Assembly (NCBI RefSeq): GCF_000340375.1
Contig: NZ_KB446646.1
Coordinates: 189,958-253,957 of the forward strand
Direction of reading: 5' to 3'
Length of the DNA stretch: 64,000 nt
From: Eggerthia catenaformis OT 569 = DSM 20559
Lineage (GTDB): Bacteria > Bacillota_I > Bacilli_A > Erysipelotrichales > Coprobacillaceae
A program made the position numbers and the translations under genes. The notes beneath the pieces were generated by a model that saw only the letters and a list, made by a program, of their open reading frames with translations, made no database searches and was not told the DNA's origin. The stretch's first letter is position 1; every line of letters starts with the position of its first letter. Positions 9,011-20,198 of the stretch are shown one piece after another.

Positions 9011-9036
9011 TAATTTAATACGTTCCGTTAAAGTAA

Positions 9037-9065
9037 TTGATTGCTTAAAAAAAGCATGATAAAAT
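9037..9065 (+). promoter_or_regulatory. Promoter of the VWA surface protein gene
   Basis: TTGATT and TAAAAT are separated by 17 bases, followed by AGGGAAGGG before the ATG at 9095. It is divergent from the oxidoreductase promoter. Confidence 0.6.
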
Positions 9066-9094
9066 AGATATATAGTATATAGGGAAGGGTATTT

Positions 9095-10711
9095 ATGAAA
9101 AAGTTATATTTTATTTTTGTATTACTGCTAAGCAGTACATTATTGTTAGGTTCGACATTTAATATAAAGGCGGCGAATAAGAATACAATTTCTACCGCTA
9201 AAACAGCTTCATCATTAAATGCGAATAAGGAAACACAAGTGAAATTATCATTTCCGGGTAAGGAAGATAAATTAGGGTCCGATATTGTTTTTGTATTGGA
9301 TAAGTCAGGAATGTCTGCTCAAAATGATATTTATACACAGGCAAAAGTGTTTTTAAAAAACATTAAGAATCAGGCAAAAGATAAGAATCTTGATGTTAAG
9401 ATTGGTGTTGTTTTATTTAATAGTATTGGAAATATTAAACAGAAATTAACGAATATAAGTACTGATAAGGGATATAAGGATATTCTTAAAGCTCTAAATT
9501 CATCAGTTTCTATGGGGACAAATATGCACGCCGGTTTATTAGCTGCCCAAAAGATGCTGGAAGATGATAAAACTGTAGCAGATTCAAGAAAGCATATGAT
9601 TCTTATTTCTGATGGAGCAACTTATCTTTATTCAAAGAACAAAGATTATACAAAGGCTTATACACGTTCCTTTGGTAATCCGAAGAATCAAATTAATCCT
9701 AAGACAGGTAAGCATTATTCTAATGGATCGGATAAGAAAGGCGGTATCTGGGAATACCAAAGCAGAGATTATAATACTGAAAGTACTGCTCCAAAATTTT
9801 ATAATGCGAATACAGCTGAGAAATTAAAAGCTTATCTTAATGAGAAAAGAATACATGATAAGGATTTTCAGAAGTATGAGTATGAATATAATTTTGCTTC
9901 CGCATACTTGAATATAGGACGCAAAGTGATGCCGATAAGCAGTGATGCGGTCGCAAATATTGAAGCCGGTTTTATTTATGCGTGGGATACTTATAAGCAG
10001 ATTGACAGTAAATATAATACTTATGTTTATTATAAGAATGCTGCTGATTTTGATGGCTCAGAATTTCTTAAGTTATTAAAGGGTGGAGAACTTGATACAT
10101 CATTTACAGAGCTTGAGAATAAAGTAACTACAATGATTTCTAAGGGTTCCAGAGTTGAAGACTTTATCGGCAGGCATTTTGATTTTATCAATGATCTTAA
10201 TAAGATTCAGATAAAATCAGGATCATCAGTCTTGGATAAAGAAAGAATAAGCAATTATAGATATGGGTTTGGTAAAAGAAGTGACAACACATATAGATAT
10301 GAACTTATTTATACACCGGGTGATAATGAAAAAATTGAATTAAAAGTTAATGAAAGTGTAAAAGCAGATAATCTTCTTGAATTAACTTATTTTGAGAAAT
10401 TAACAGTTATTCCTGAAAAACCGGGAGAATATACATTTAAAACAAATGAGAAAGCAATTCTTTATCCAATAGATAGTAACAAAAAACCAGGGAAAGCTCT
10501 TGTTTTTCCGATACCTCAGGTAACATATACGGTTAAGAAAATAGAGATTAAGGAAACTGAAAAGAAAATAAAAGAAAAGCATAAAATAAAACCTGAAAAG
10601 AAAGAGGTAAAACCTCAGACCGGTGATCATACAGCAATATTTGCAATGATCATTCTAGTAATAGGATCAGTAATAGGAATGATTGTTTTAATAAGAAAAA
10701 AATCAAAATAA
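9095..10711 (+). CDS. Wall-anchored von Willebrand factor A domain protein
   Basis: A 538-residue secreted protein: signal peptide (about 1-27), a VWA domain (about 62-330), a domain of unknown type, a Lys/Glu-rich wall segment, and a C-terminal anchor with KPQTGDHT, a hydrophobic stretch and RKKSK. VWA domains bind ligands through a metal ion (MIDAS). Asp69, Ser71, Thr142 and Asp173 occupy MIDAS places, but the sequence DKSGMS has Met73 where the second Ser of DxSxS is expected. A long insertion (about 180-290) separates VWA parts. The role may be adhesion or pilus-tip-like binding. The sorting signal lacks the LP of LPXTG. Confidence 0.82.
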   Translation: MKKLYFIFVLLLSSTLLLGSTFNIKAANKNTISTAKTASSLNANKETQVKLSFPGKEDKLGSDIVFVLDKSGMSAQNDIYTQAKVFLKNIKNQAKDKNLDVKIGVVLFNSIGNIKQKLTNISTDKGYKDILKALNSSVSMGTNMHAGLLAAQKMLEDDKTVADSRKHMILISDGATYLYSKNKDYTKAYTRSFGNPKNQINPKTGKHYSNGSDKKGGIWEYQSRDYNTESTAPKFYNANTAEKLKAYLNEKRIHDKDFQKYEYEYNFASAYLNIGRKVMPISSDAVANIEAGFIYAWDTYKQIDSKYNTYVYYKNAADFDGSEFLKLLKGGELDTSFTELENKVTTMISKGSRVEDFIGRHFDFINDLNKIQIKSGSSVLDKERISNYRYGFGKRSDNTYRYELIYTPGDNEKIELKVNESVKADNLLELTYFEKLTVIPEKPGEYTFKTNEKAILYPIDSNKKPGKALVFPIPQVTYTVKKIEIKETEKKIKEKHKIKPEKKEVKPQTGDHTAIFAMIILVIGSVIGMIVLIRKKSK

Positions 10712-10719
10712 CAGGAATG

Positions 10720-10748
10720 AAAACAGATGATTTAATCATCTGTTTTTT
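10720..10748 (+). terminator. Terminator of the VWA protein gene
   Basis: AAAACAGATGAT and ATCATCTGTTTT surround TTA and are followed by more T. Confidence 0.85.
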
Positions 10749-10785
10749 ATGTATGTTTATGGGATCGATTTTATTAAAAAAAGAA

Positions 10786-10815
10786 TTGACAACATAAATG
10801 TGTAAGGGCTATCAT
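10786..10815 (+). promoter_or_regulatory. Promoter of the GH84 glycosidase gene
   Basis: A perfect TTGACA and TATCAT at 18-base spacing. AAAGGAG precedes the ATG at 10860. Confidence 0.6.
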
Positions 10816-10859
10816 ATAAACACAAGATGTCTTTGAGAGACTAAGAAAGGAGACCTGTC

Positions 10860-13800
10860 ATGGGTAACAAAGTATTGAAGTATTTCATTGCTTTTATACT
10901 ATCATTATCTTCCCTCCATATGATTAGTGTAAAAGCAGAAGGAACCACTTATAAGATCTATCCGACGCCTCAGGATATATCTTATCAGGACAAGTCCTTA
11001 AATTTGACACCATCAGTCAATGTTGTTTATGCAAAAGGAATTGATCAATATACTAAAGCAAAAGCACAGGAAGTGCTTAAGAGTTTAGGTAAGAATGTAG
11101 AGATCTCCGATTCCCTAAGCAAAGATAAGACAAACTTGCTGGTAGGTGTTTTTAATGAAGAAGATCAGATTAAAGCTTACTTTAAAGAACAGAATCTGAT
11201 TAATGATGTATCATTTTTCTCTAAAAATGATGCTCATATTGTAAGTATTAAAGACAATATAATCAGTATAATCGGGAAGGATACTGATGCTTCATTTAGA
11301 GGATTGACAAGCTTAAAGCATATCTTTTCACAGGTAAGGAATAATCAGATTAGAAATCTGGTAATTAAAGATTATGCGGATATTAAAGGAAGAGGATTTA
11401 TTGAAGGCTATTATGGAAATCCCTGGTCTAATAGTGATCGCTCAGAATTAATGAGATTTGGTGGAGATTATAAGCTGAATCAGTATATTTATGCACCAAA
11501 AAATGATCCGAAACACAATGAAAAATGGCGAGAATTATATACTGAATCAGAGCTTTCTGAAATTAGAAAGCTGGCTGAAGCCGGTAATAAGAGTAAGTGT
11601 TATTATGTTTATGCATTACATCCATTTATGAATAAGGCAATTACTTTTCATGGACAGTATCAGCATGATTTAGGTATTATTAAAGCCAAATTTGAACAGC
11701 TGATGAAAAATGGTGTCAAGCAGTTTGCTATTTTAGCTGATGATGCGAGTGTTCCGGAAAATAATCCTAATCATTATGTGACATTAATGAAAGATTTAAC
11801 TCAATGGCTTAAAGAGAAAGCAAAGGTTTATGAAGGATTAAAAACGGATACTATTTTCTGTCCTAATGATTATATGCATGATGGCTCTTCTTATGAAATT
11901 AGAACATTAAAAAATCTGCCTGAATCTGTCAGCATTATTCAGACGGGAGGTCAGGTATGGGGTCATGTTGGACGTGACTTTAATGATAAATTCTTTAAAA
12001 ACTCAGGAAGACCTGCCTATATGTGGATAAATTGGCCTTGCAGTGATCAAACTAGAGATTCATTGATTATGGGCGGTGCTGAAAAAGTATTATATCCTGA
12101 TGTAGATCCTAAGACTGTATCCGGTATTGTGATTAATCCGATGCAGCAGTCGGAGCCAAGTAAGCAGGGAATCTTTACAAATGCAGATTATGCATGGAAT
12201 ATCTGGAAGAATAGTGCAAAATATACAAAGGTATGGAATGATTCTTTTACTTATATTGATCATGGTAATATGTATGAAACAGAAGCTTCTAAGGCTTATA
12301 GAGCATTAAGCAAACATATGCTTAGCTCTCGTTATCTATATAATGATGAATCGTTTGATATAAAAGATAAATTGAAGTCTTTTATAAGTGATTTATCAAA
12401 AGGGAAGTCAGTTAAAAAACAGGCGGAAGAGCTTGTTAGAGAGTTTACTATATTAAAAAATGCTTCTAAAATATTGAGAAGCAGAGGAAATCAGCGTACT
12501 GTCAAGCAGATTGTATACTGGCTTGATTGCTGGGATAATACATCTGAATCTATTATTTCTTATTTAAATACCGCTATTGCTTTAGAAGATAAGCTTTCAA
12601 ATAAAGAAATATGGAAGAGATTTACAAAAGGCAGACAGGAGTATGAAAATTCCAAAAAACATAAATTTCTTTATATTAATTATTATGAATATGCTCAGGT
12701 AGGAAGACTTCATATTACACCGTTTATGAAACGACTGGATGCTCTTCTTTCTGCTGAGGTTTCTCATATTGTTAATCCGGGAATCCAGACACAAAGATTT
12801 ATTACTAACAGAAGTGATGATCCTAAGGGTGAAATTAAGAATATCTTTGATAATAAACCGGATACGGAGGTAACATATGTCAGTCCTAATAAGATTGAAA
12901 AGGGAACATATGCGGGAGTCTTATATAGTAAGCCGATAGATATTAACAGTGCTTTATTCAGATTAGGAAGAAATCAGAATCCTAATGATACTTTTTCTAA
13001 AGTAAAGGTACAGTACAGTATTAATGGACATGACTGGAAGGATCTTGATAAGGAATATGATAATCCTAAAGATCTTATGCTGGAGAATCTGAATTTAAAG
13101 AGTGTTAGAGGACTAAGAGTTATTGCAACTCAAGAAAAGAGTAATACATGGCTTGGTATCAGAGATATTGTGATCAATCCAAAGGACAAAGAACCACAGG
13201 AAAAAACAACTGTTACTTTAGATAAGGTAGGAGTACGTATATATGATATAAATTCTATTATTGACGGTGATGATAATTCCTATGCTCATCTGGCTGAATA
13301 TCCTTACAAGACGGGACCTATTCAGGACTATATTCCTAAAGATGCAAGTGTAACACTTCATTTCTCAAAGCCGAAATTACTGACTCAGATTCATTTTAAA
13401 CAGGATAGCGGAACTGATAAAGTTACAAAGTATGTCTTTGAATATACAGAAAATGGAAAAGACTGGAAGGAATTAGCTTCTTATAATGGGGATTCAGTAG
13501 TTAATCTGGATGTGACTGATAAAAAGATTACGGTTCAGGCATTAAGAGTCAGAAATATGGAATTGAATCTTCAGGAACATGATAAAAGCAAAGGGTACTG
13601 GTGGAAGCTTTATGAGTTTAATGCCGGAACAAATAGTAAGCCTAAGCTAAATCCTGATGTTGAATATACTTCCAGATGGAGTATATATCAGGGAAGTAAA
13701 AGCTATCTGTTAGATAATAATCCTTCAACTGCTTTTGATTTTAATACAAATCCTAGTGCTAAAAAAGGTGATTATATCGGTCTTAATTTTAAGAAAATCA

Positions 13801-16091
13801 TTAAAGTAGGAAAAGTTCATATTGTAGTCGGCGGTAATCGTAATAAGGGTGATAAGTTTGTTAAGTATACATTGGAATATTCTAAAGATGGACATACATG
13901 GCATACATATAAATCATATACCGGTCAAACAAATGAGAAAGATACTATTGATGAGAATTTAGAAGGTATTGAAGCTCAGTATTTAAGAATAGTTAATCAG
14001 CAGGATAAGAATTCATGGATTATATTCTCTGATTTTATTGTGGATGAATTTGATGAAGATGCAGAATATACATCACAGAATATTATTTCTAATACTAAGA
14101 CGAATGCTAAAGCATATGTTAGACTGGATAAGGCTAATGTGAAAGCAAAAGACCGGATGGTATTAGGAAAAGATCAGTATGTAGGTGTTGACTTAAATAG
14201 AATTAAAGATTTAAAAGAAGTGTCTATTAAGACTGATTCTAATGATTTAACAGTTGAGTTATCAAAGAATAATTATGACTGGGAGAAATTAGATCCTAAA
14301 AAGATTGCTGAAGCAAGATATGTTAGAATTATTAATAAGACAAATAAAAATATCAGTTTTAAATTAAACTCATGGGTTGTTAAATCACGTGAAGTAGAAT
14401 CACCGAAACTTCACAGTACAACGATGGGTATTAATAGCAGCTGGGGTGTAAGTGAAGATTCACGTTATAATAATGCCGCCTTTGATGGTAATGTAGATAC
14501 GTATACTGAGTTTGCTGATTTACCACAAAAAGGTCAGGAGATTATTTATGATTTAGGGCAGACAAGAACTATTAAAACATTACGATTATATTGTCAGGAT
14601 AATGCTGTTAATTATATTAGAGATGCCGAGATATTAGTTTCTGATGATCTTAAGAATTGGAAGAAAGTAGTTTCTATCGGTGATGCTAAAGAAAACCTGA
14701 ATGATGCTAATATAACTTGTATCAATTCAGGACTCTATAAAACTTCTCAGAGATATCCTAATAAGGTTTATGCTGAGGGAAAAATTGATCCGACAAAAGC
14801 ACGTTATGTTAAGATTCTAATGACTGCTTCTAATAATAACAGAGCTGTTACCTTTAATGAAATCGTGATTAATGATGGTGAATATGTACCTGTATCAAAC
14901 GATCCTACATTTAAGGCAAGCACAATTGAAGAGCAGGGTCATGCCCCTCAGAATATGGTAGATGGTGATTTATCAACTTATTATAAGGCTGGCAGTAATA
15001 AAGCCGGTGAAATTACTTATATATTATCTCAGGATTTAGAAGTAAAGAGATTTAATATTGTACAGCACGGAACAATTACTCATGCTCAAGTAAAAGCTTT
15101 AGTCGAGCTTAATGGAAAACGAATATGGGTAGATCTGGGAAAACTGGATCATTCATTAAATGAAATCTACGTGCCATATGCAAGAGTATTTAAATTAAAG
15201 ATTGTATGGAAAGATAAAGCTGTTCCGATGATCAGTGAAATCATTTCCTTAACGGATAAAGAATACGGCTATAGTAAAGAAGATCTTAAGAAATATGTTG
15301 ATTCATTAAAACCGGATGAAAAGCTTTATACAAAAGCTTCTTATAAAGCATTTGCTGAAGCTAAAGAGAAAGCGTTAAAAGCAATTACTGAAGATAAAGA
15401 TATATCTGTAGTATATGGTCAGTTAAAACATGCTTATTTAGACCTTGTGAAGAAGGCGAATACTTCTGAATTAGAAAAGGAAATTGATTCAATCAAACAA
15501 TTAAATCCGGAAGATTATACAAAAGATTCTTGGAATCATTTAAATAATTTATTAAATAAAGCTAATAAATTATTACAGAAAGAGCTCACAGCCGATCAGG
15601 AAAAAGATATTAAGGCTATGATCAGACAGTTAAAAGAAGCACAGAGAGCTTTAGTTAAAAAGGGTAAAATCTATAAGATGCTTAATAGTCCTGATGAGGT
15701 TGAACGAGGGAAAACGGCAGTCTTCAGATCAGAAGCCTTGCTAAAAGACTTTGATAAGCTTATTATAGATAATCAGATTATTGATAAAAAGAATTATACA
15801 GTTACAAGCGGAAGTACTGTAGTAACATTAAAGGCTTCTTATACAAAGACTTTAAAAACAGGAATGCATCAGCTGATAATTGTTTCAAAAGATGGGTATG
15901 CTACAGTTAAATTTAAAGCTGTAGATAAGGTTATTACTACAGAAACAAAGCCTGAAAAAGATATAGGGAAAACTAAAAAGAAACAGAACAAGAAAACAGA
16001 TACAGGTGATCGTACGAATATTCTGATTTATATGGTACTGATCATCATATCGGTATGTGCAGCTTACTTAATTAGAAGAAAGTTATCTTAA
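10860..16091 (+). CDS. Wall-anchored GH84 beta-N-acetylglucosaminidase (hyaluronidase/NagJ type)
   Basis: A 1743-residue surface enzyme. Order: signal peptide (about 1-26), GH84 N-terminal domain (30-165), GH84 catalytic barrel (from about 178, GRGFIEGYYGNPW; catalytic pair Asp294-Asp295 in ILADDAS), several F5/8-type C (CBM32) sugar-binding modules between about 650 and 1460, FIVAR-like helical repeats (1470-1600), an X2-like beta domain (1602-1690), and a sorting signal with DTGDRT. GH84 enzymes remove terminal GlcNAc from O-glycosylated proteins or act on host glycans, as in Clostridium perfringens NagJ/NagH. It likely trims mucin or other host glycans outside the cell. It has its own promoter and terminator. 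Confidence 0.9.
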   Translation: MGNKVLKYFIAFILSLSSLHMISVKAEGTTYKIYPTPQDISYQDKSLNLTPSVNVVYAKGIDQYTKAKAQEVLKSLGKNVEISDSLSKDKTNLLVGVFNEEDQIKAYFKEQNLINDVSFFSKNDAHIVSIKDNIISIIGKDTDASFRGLTSLKHIFSQVRNNQIRNLVIKDYADIKGRGFIEGYYGNPWSNSDRSELMRFGGDYKLNQYIYAPKNDPKHNEKWRELYTESELSEIRKLAEAGNKSKCYYVYALHPFMNKAITFHGQYQHDLGIIKAKFEQLMKNGVKQFAILADDASVPENNPNHYVTLMKDLTQWLKEKAKVYEGLKTDTIFCPNDYMHDGSSYEIRTLKNLPESVSIIQTGGQVWGHVGRDFNDKFFKNSGRPAYMWINWPCSDQTRDSLIMGGAEKVLYPDVDPKTVSGIVINPMQQSEPSKQGIFTNADYAWNIWKNSAKYTKVWNDSFTYIDHGNMYETEASKAYRALSKHMLSSRYLYNDESFDIKDKLKSFISDLSKGKSVKKQAEELVREFTILKNASKILRSRGNQRTVKQIVYWLDCWDNTSESIISYLNTAIALEDKLSNKEIWKRFTKGRQEYENSKKHKFLYINYYEYAQVGRLHITPFMKRLDALLSAEVSHIVNPGIQTQRFITNRSDDPKGEIKNIFDNKPDTEVTYVSPNKIEKGTYAGVLYSKPIDINSALFRLGRNQNPNDTFSKVKVQYSINGHDWKDLDKEYDNPKDLMLENLNLKSVRGLRVIATQEKSNTWLGIRDIVINPKDKEPQEKTTVTLDKVGVRIYDINSIIDGDDNSYAHLAEYPYKTGPIQDYIPKDASVTLHFSKPKLLTQIHFKQDSGTDKVTKYVFEYTENGKDWKELASYNGDSVVNLDVTDKKITVQALRVRNMELNLQEHDKSKGYWWKLYEFNAGTNSKPKLNPDVEYTSRWSIYQGSKSYLLDNNPSTAFDFNTNPSAKKGDYIGLNFKKIIKVGKVHIVVGGNRNKGDKFVKYTLEYSKDGHTWHTYKSYTGQTNEKDTIDENLEGIEAQYLRIVNQQDKNSWIIFSDFIVDEFDEDAEYTSQNIISNTKTNAKAYVRLDKANVKAKDRMVLGKDQYVGVDLNRIKDLKEVSIKTDSNDLTVELSKNNYDWEKLDPKKIAEARYVRIINKTNKNISFKLNSWVVKSREVESPKLHSTTMGINSSWGVSEDSRYNNAAFDGNVDTYTEFADLPQKGQEIIYDLGQTRTIKTLRLYCQDNAVNYIRDAEILVSDDLKNWKKVVSIGDAKENLNDANITCINSGLYKTSQRYPNKVYAEGKIDPTKARYVKILMTASNNNRAVTFNEIVINDGEYVPVSNDPTFKASTIEEQGHAPQNMVDGDLSTYYKAGSNKAGEITYILSQDLEVKRFNIVQHGTITHAQVKALVELNGKRIWVDLGKLDHSLNEIYVPYARVFKLKIVWKDKAVPMISEIISLTDKEYGYSKEDLKKYVDSLKPDEKLYTKASYKAFAEAKEKALKAITEDKDISVVYGQLKHAYLDLVKKANTSELEKEIDSIKQLNPEDYTKDSWNHLNNLLNKANKLLQKELTADQEKDIKAMIRQLKEAQRALVKKGKIYKMLNSPDEVERGKTAVFRSEALLKDFDKLIIDNQIIDKKNYTVTSGSTVVTLKASYTKTLKTGMHQLIIVSKDGYATVKFKAVDKVITTETKPEKDIGKTKKKQNKKTDTGDRTNILIYMVLIIISVCAAYLIRRKLS

Positions 16092-16097
16092 TACGAG

Positions 16098-16129
16098 AAG
16101 ATGAAGAAAAGTTTTTCTTCATCTTTTTT
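16098..16129 (+). terminator. Terminator of the GH84 gene
   Basis: AAGATGAAGAAAA pairs with TTTTCTTCATCTT, followed by a T run. Confidence 0.8.
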
Positions 16130-16144
16130 AATAGGAGATTATTT

Positions 16145-16173
16145 TTGTGTTTATCTTATTATTTATGTATAAT
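16145..16173 (+). promoter_or_regulatory. Promoter of the TetR regulator gene
   Basis: TTGTGT and TATAAT separated by 17 bases, about 18 bases before the ATG at 16191. Confidence 0.6.
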
Positions 16174-16190
16174 AAACAAAGGTGAATATA

Positions 16191-16772
16191 ATGACAAAAG
16201 AAATAATTAGAAATAAAGCAATCAGCCTGTTTTTAGAGAAGGGCTATAATAATGTTACTGTCAATGATATATGTAATGCCTGTTCAATCACAAAGCCGAC
16301 ATTCTATAATTATATATCTTCTAAAGAGAATCTTATTATGACTATTTATGATGATATTATTGAAGATCTCTTATCAAATATATATGGTTTGTTTGATTTG
16401 GAATCATCTTATGAACAATTGATAGCTGTTTTCTCTATGCTGATTTCTCAAACAAAACAATATGGTTCAGATTTGTTCGGTCAGCTTTTGATTGTGAATC
16501 TGAAAGATAATAAAAAAAGTTTTGATTTAAGAGATAATCTAACTCAATTATGTCTATCACTTATTAAAAATGCCCAGATCAGAAATGAAATACATAATAA
16601 AGAGAATCCTAAAAGGCTTTATTATAGTATTGCTTATATGTTTACCGGTTATGAAACAATGTGGTGTATTCATGACGGAAATACTGAATTTGAAGAAGAG
16701 TTTTTTGAATCTATGGAGACTGTTTTATTAACTGATAAGAAATATTGTGGGATATATAAAAAATATGTATAA
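16191..16772 (+). CDS. TetR/AcrR family transcriptional regulator
   Basis: A 193-residue regulator. The N-terminal 45 residues are a TetR helix-turn-helix (ISLFLEKGYNNVTVNDICNA then SITKPTFYNYISSKENLI). The rest is a helical ligand-binding domain with no close match by eye. ATG 16191 is preferred to the in-frame GTG nine bases upstream, because AAAGGTG is then a ribosome binding site. It is a single-gene unit with its own terminator. The target is not evident: the neighbours are the GH84 gene and a coiled-coil gene, and no clear palindrome lies in its own upstream region. Confidence 0.88.
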   Translation: MTKEIIRNKAISLFLEKGYNNVTVNDICNACSITKPTFYNYISSKENLIMTIYDDIIEDLLSNIYGLFDLESSYEQLIAVFSMLISQTKQYGSDLFGQLLIVNLKDNKKSFDLRDNLTQLCLSLIKNAQIRNEIHNKENPKRLYYSIAYMFTGYETMWCIHDGNTEFEEEFFESMETVLLTDKKYCGIYKKYV

Positions 16773-16773
16773 T

Positions 16774-16806
16774 AAAAAGCTGTTATGGAGATAACAGCCT
16801 TTTTTC
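16774..16806 (+). terminator. Terminator of the TetR gene
   Basis: AAGCTGTTAT and ATAACAGC around GGAG, followed by a T run. Confidence 0.85.
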
Positions 16807-16837
16807 TTTGCGTTGAAAATATAAGAGAAATCTATAA

Positions 16838-17194
16838 CTATTTTTTCTCTTCTACAATTTTAGCGACTTTGACTGATAAGTTAAATAAACGTTTTTGAGC
16901 ATCCAGATACTGATCATACATAGAAGAGACTTTTTTTGATATTTCTTGATGTTCTTTTGGAAATACTTTAGCTTCAGCTTCTTCGGCTTTATCCTCAAGC
17001 TCTTCTCTAAGCTTGCTTAAGTTAACCATATGAGCTTCTGCCTGTGTTTTAGCATTTTCAATAATTTTGTTAATTTTTACGGTATCAATCTTGACATCGT
17101 TCATCTCTTCTTCTGCCGGAAGCTCATTCATCTGTTTAAAGAAACGATTGTATGAATCCTGTGCCTGTTTAATAATTTCATCATAATTTTTCAT
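16838..17194 (-). CDS. Small coiled-coil protein of unknown function
   Basis: A 118-residue soluble protein, rich in Glu, Lys and Ala, predicted to be nearly all helix with a coiled-coil centre (about 45-80, KTQAEAHMVNLSKLREELED). It has no signal peptide or membrane segment. A purine-rich site (AGAAGGAAT) precedes the ATG. It stands alone between the TetR gene and the queuosine genes, all separated by terminators or gaps. No family is recognised. Confidence 0.65.
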   Translation of the reverse strand: MKNYDEIIKQAQDSYNRFFKQMNELPAEEEMNDVKIDTVKINKIIENAKTQAEAHMVNLSKLREELEDKAEEAEAKVFPKEHQEISKKVSSMYDQYLDAQKRLFNLSVKVAKIVEEKK

Positions 17195-17296
17195 ATTTTA
17201 TTCCTTCTTTCTTTATATATCTGTATCATAATTCCATTGATGAAAAAAAGCAATAAGAATTGTTTGAGTTTTAATTACATTAACATAATTTTATTA

Positions 17297-17342
17297 AAAA
17301 AGAGAATCTCTTTTAATCTTTTGATTGATGAGATTCTCTTTC
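17297..17342 (-). terminator. Terminator of the queuosine operon
   Basis: On the minus strand AAAGAGAATCTC and GAGATTCTCTTT form the stem, followed by a T run. The upstream arm is inside the end of queH. Confidence 0.8.
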
Positions 17343-17951
17343 AAGCATTTCTTCATAAGAGAAGAGACAGCCGCAATAGTTTTGTCTATACATATGATAA
17401 GCTTCTGCTGTTTGAGTAGATTTTAAATAACCGTTCCTTTTTTTAAAGTCAGAATGAAGAAAACGTGGTTTATCCATCATTAGGCTATCACCTATTTCAT
17501 TGATCCAGCGAGAGATTTTATGAGGAGAAACTGAGAGTACAGTTGTCCAGTAATCAAAGTCATGACTCTTAGCATAATCAAAAGCTTTTCTCATTCTTAG
17601 ATTGTAACAAAGCCTACATCTTAATCCTCTTTCACCGGTGTCTTTTAAAGGATAGAGATGGGATGTGAAGCTTAAGTTATCATAATTATCCGGAATAACT
17701 GTAATATGTCTATTTTCGTTTTTATTAAATTCAGGAATGAATGCTAAAAGCTCATTTAAGCGTCTTTGATATTCTTCTGTTGGATAAATATTGGAGTTGG
17801 AGTAATAGATAGTTATATCAAAATATTCAGATAATTCTTTAATTACGTTTGATGAACATGGACCACAGCATACATGCAGCAAGAGAGTAGGTCTGCCGGT
17901 AATACTCTTCAATTCCTCCTGCATGATCAGATCATAATTCTTATTCTCCAT
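17313..17951 (-). CDS. queH: Epoxyqueuosine reductase QueH
   Basis: A 212-residue QueH (DUF208) protein, the non-orthologous replacement for QueG. It reduces epoxyqueuosine to queuosine in tRNA, the last step of Q synthesis. Conserved cysteine clusters that bind a 4Fe-4S cluster and a further metal are present: [10 protein letters not shown] near the start, GLRCRLCY in the middle and QNYCGCLFS near the end. The gene overlaps the end of queA by 11 bases, so translation is coupled. It is the last gene of tgt-queA-queH. Confidence 0.95.
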   Translation of the reverse strand: MENKNYDLIMQEELKSITGRPTLLLHVCCGPCSSNVIKELSEYFDITIYYSNSNIYPTEEYQRRLNELLAFIPEFNKNENRHITVIPDNYDNLSFTSHLYPLKDTGERGLRCRLCYNLRMRKAFDYAKSHDFDYWTTVLSVSPHKISRWINEIGDSLMMDKPRFLHSDFKKRNGYLKSTQTAEAYHMYRQNYCGCLFSYEEMLERESHQSKD

Positions 17952-18975
17952 TGTCTATAAACATTGCATCACCAAAAGAGAAGAAACGATATTTCTCTTT
18001 GACGGCTTGCTGATAAGCTTTCAATATATAGTCTCTTGAGGACAAAGCACTCACTAACATGATTAATGTAGATTTTGGCAGATGGAAGTTAGTAATGAGA
18101 CAATCAATAGCTTTAAATGTATATCCCGGATAGATAAAGATATCCGTATTTTCATGAACAGCTTTAAAGCATCCATATTTGCTGTAATTTGCTTCTAATG
18201 TACGACAGCTGGTTGTTCCAATCGCAATAATACGGTGATTATTATCTTTAGCTTTATTAAGCCTGTCAGCAGTCTTTTCATCTATCTCATAGTATTCACT
18301 ATGCATATGATGTTCTAGGATATTATCAGTCTTAACCGGTCTGAATGTTCCTAATCCTACATGTAAGGTAACATCAAGTACTTCTATTCCTTTATCTCTA
18401 CATTTTGAAAAGAGTTCCTTGGTAAAATGTAAACCGGCTGTAGGAGCGGCGGCACTGCCCTCTATTTTTGCGTAAACGGTATTATAACGATCAGGATCAT
18501 TTAATTTTTCCTTAATATAAGGAGGTAAAGGCATAATACCTAATTGATCTAATACTTCATAGAAAATTCCCTCATAAATCATTTCCAAGACTCTGATTCC
18601 TTCATCCTTGACTTCAATACATTGAGCTTTTAAGCGACCATCGCCAAAACTGATTATAGTATCATGCTTAATGGTTTTGGCATTACCGCATAAACATTCC
18701 CACACATCATCATGAAGATTTTTAAGTAATAAAACTTCCACATGAGCATGGGTCATTTCTTTTGTACCGAATAATCTTGCCGGAATGACTTTGGTATTAT
18801 TTCTGACAAGAATATCACCGGGTTTTAAGTAATCAATAATATCATAGAAATGCTTATGTTCAATTGTCTGTGTTTTTTTATTTAATACCATTAAACGGCT
18901 GGTATCTCTTTTAAGTAATGGTGTTTGAGCAATTAATTCTTCAGGAAGATAATAATCAAATAAATTTATATCCAT
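17941..18975 (-). CDS. queA: S-adenosylmethionine:tRNA ribosyltransferase-isomerase QueA
   Basis: QueA adds the epoxycyclopentane ring, derived from S-adenosylmethionine, to preQ1 already in tRNA. The start is set at the ATG of [17 protein letters not shown], one base after the tgt stop, with AAAGGG as the binding site; an upstream frame extension would overlap tgt. Family segments include [44 protein letters not shown] and [17 protein letters not shown]. At 344 residues it has normal length. Together with Tgt and QueH this gives the tRNA-bound half of queuosine synthesis. Confidence 0.96.
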   Translation of the reverse strand: MDINLFDYYLPEELIAQTPLLKRDTSRLMVLNKKTQTIEHKHFYDIIDYLKPGDILVRNNTKVIPARLFGTKEMTHAHVEVLLLKNLHDDVWECLCGNAKTIKHDTIISFGDGRLKAQCIEVKDEGIRVLEMIYEGIFYEVLDQLGIMPLPPYIKEKLNDPDRYNTVYAKIEGSAAAPTAGLHFTKELFSKCRDKGIEVLDVTLHVGLGTFRPVKTDNILEHHMHSEYYEIDEKTADRLNKAKDNNHRIIAIGTTSCRTLEANYSKYGCFKAVHENTDIFIYPGYTFKAIDCLITNFHLPKSTLIMLVSALSSRDYILKAYQQAVKEKYRFFSFGDAMFIDNGE

Positions 18976-18976
18976 A

Positions 18977-20128
<1,152 letters not shown>

Positions 20129-20174
20129 TTAAGTATTATACACGACTTTAAGTAAAAAAACACCCTTAAAACAA

Positions 20175-20198
20175 AGAAAAACGCTTTTTCAAGCGTTT
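20175..20198 (-). terminator. Terminator of the COG0523 operon
   Basis: On the minus strand AAACGCTT and AAGCGTTT around GAAA are followed by TTCTTTG. The stem overlaps the stop codon. Confidence 0.8.
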
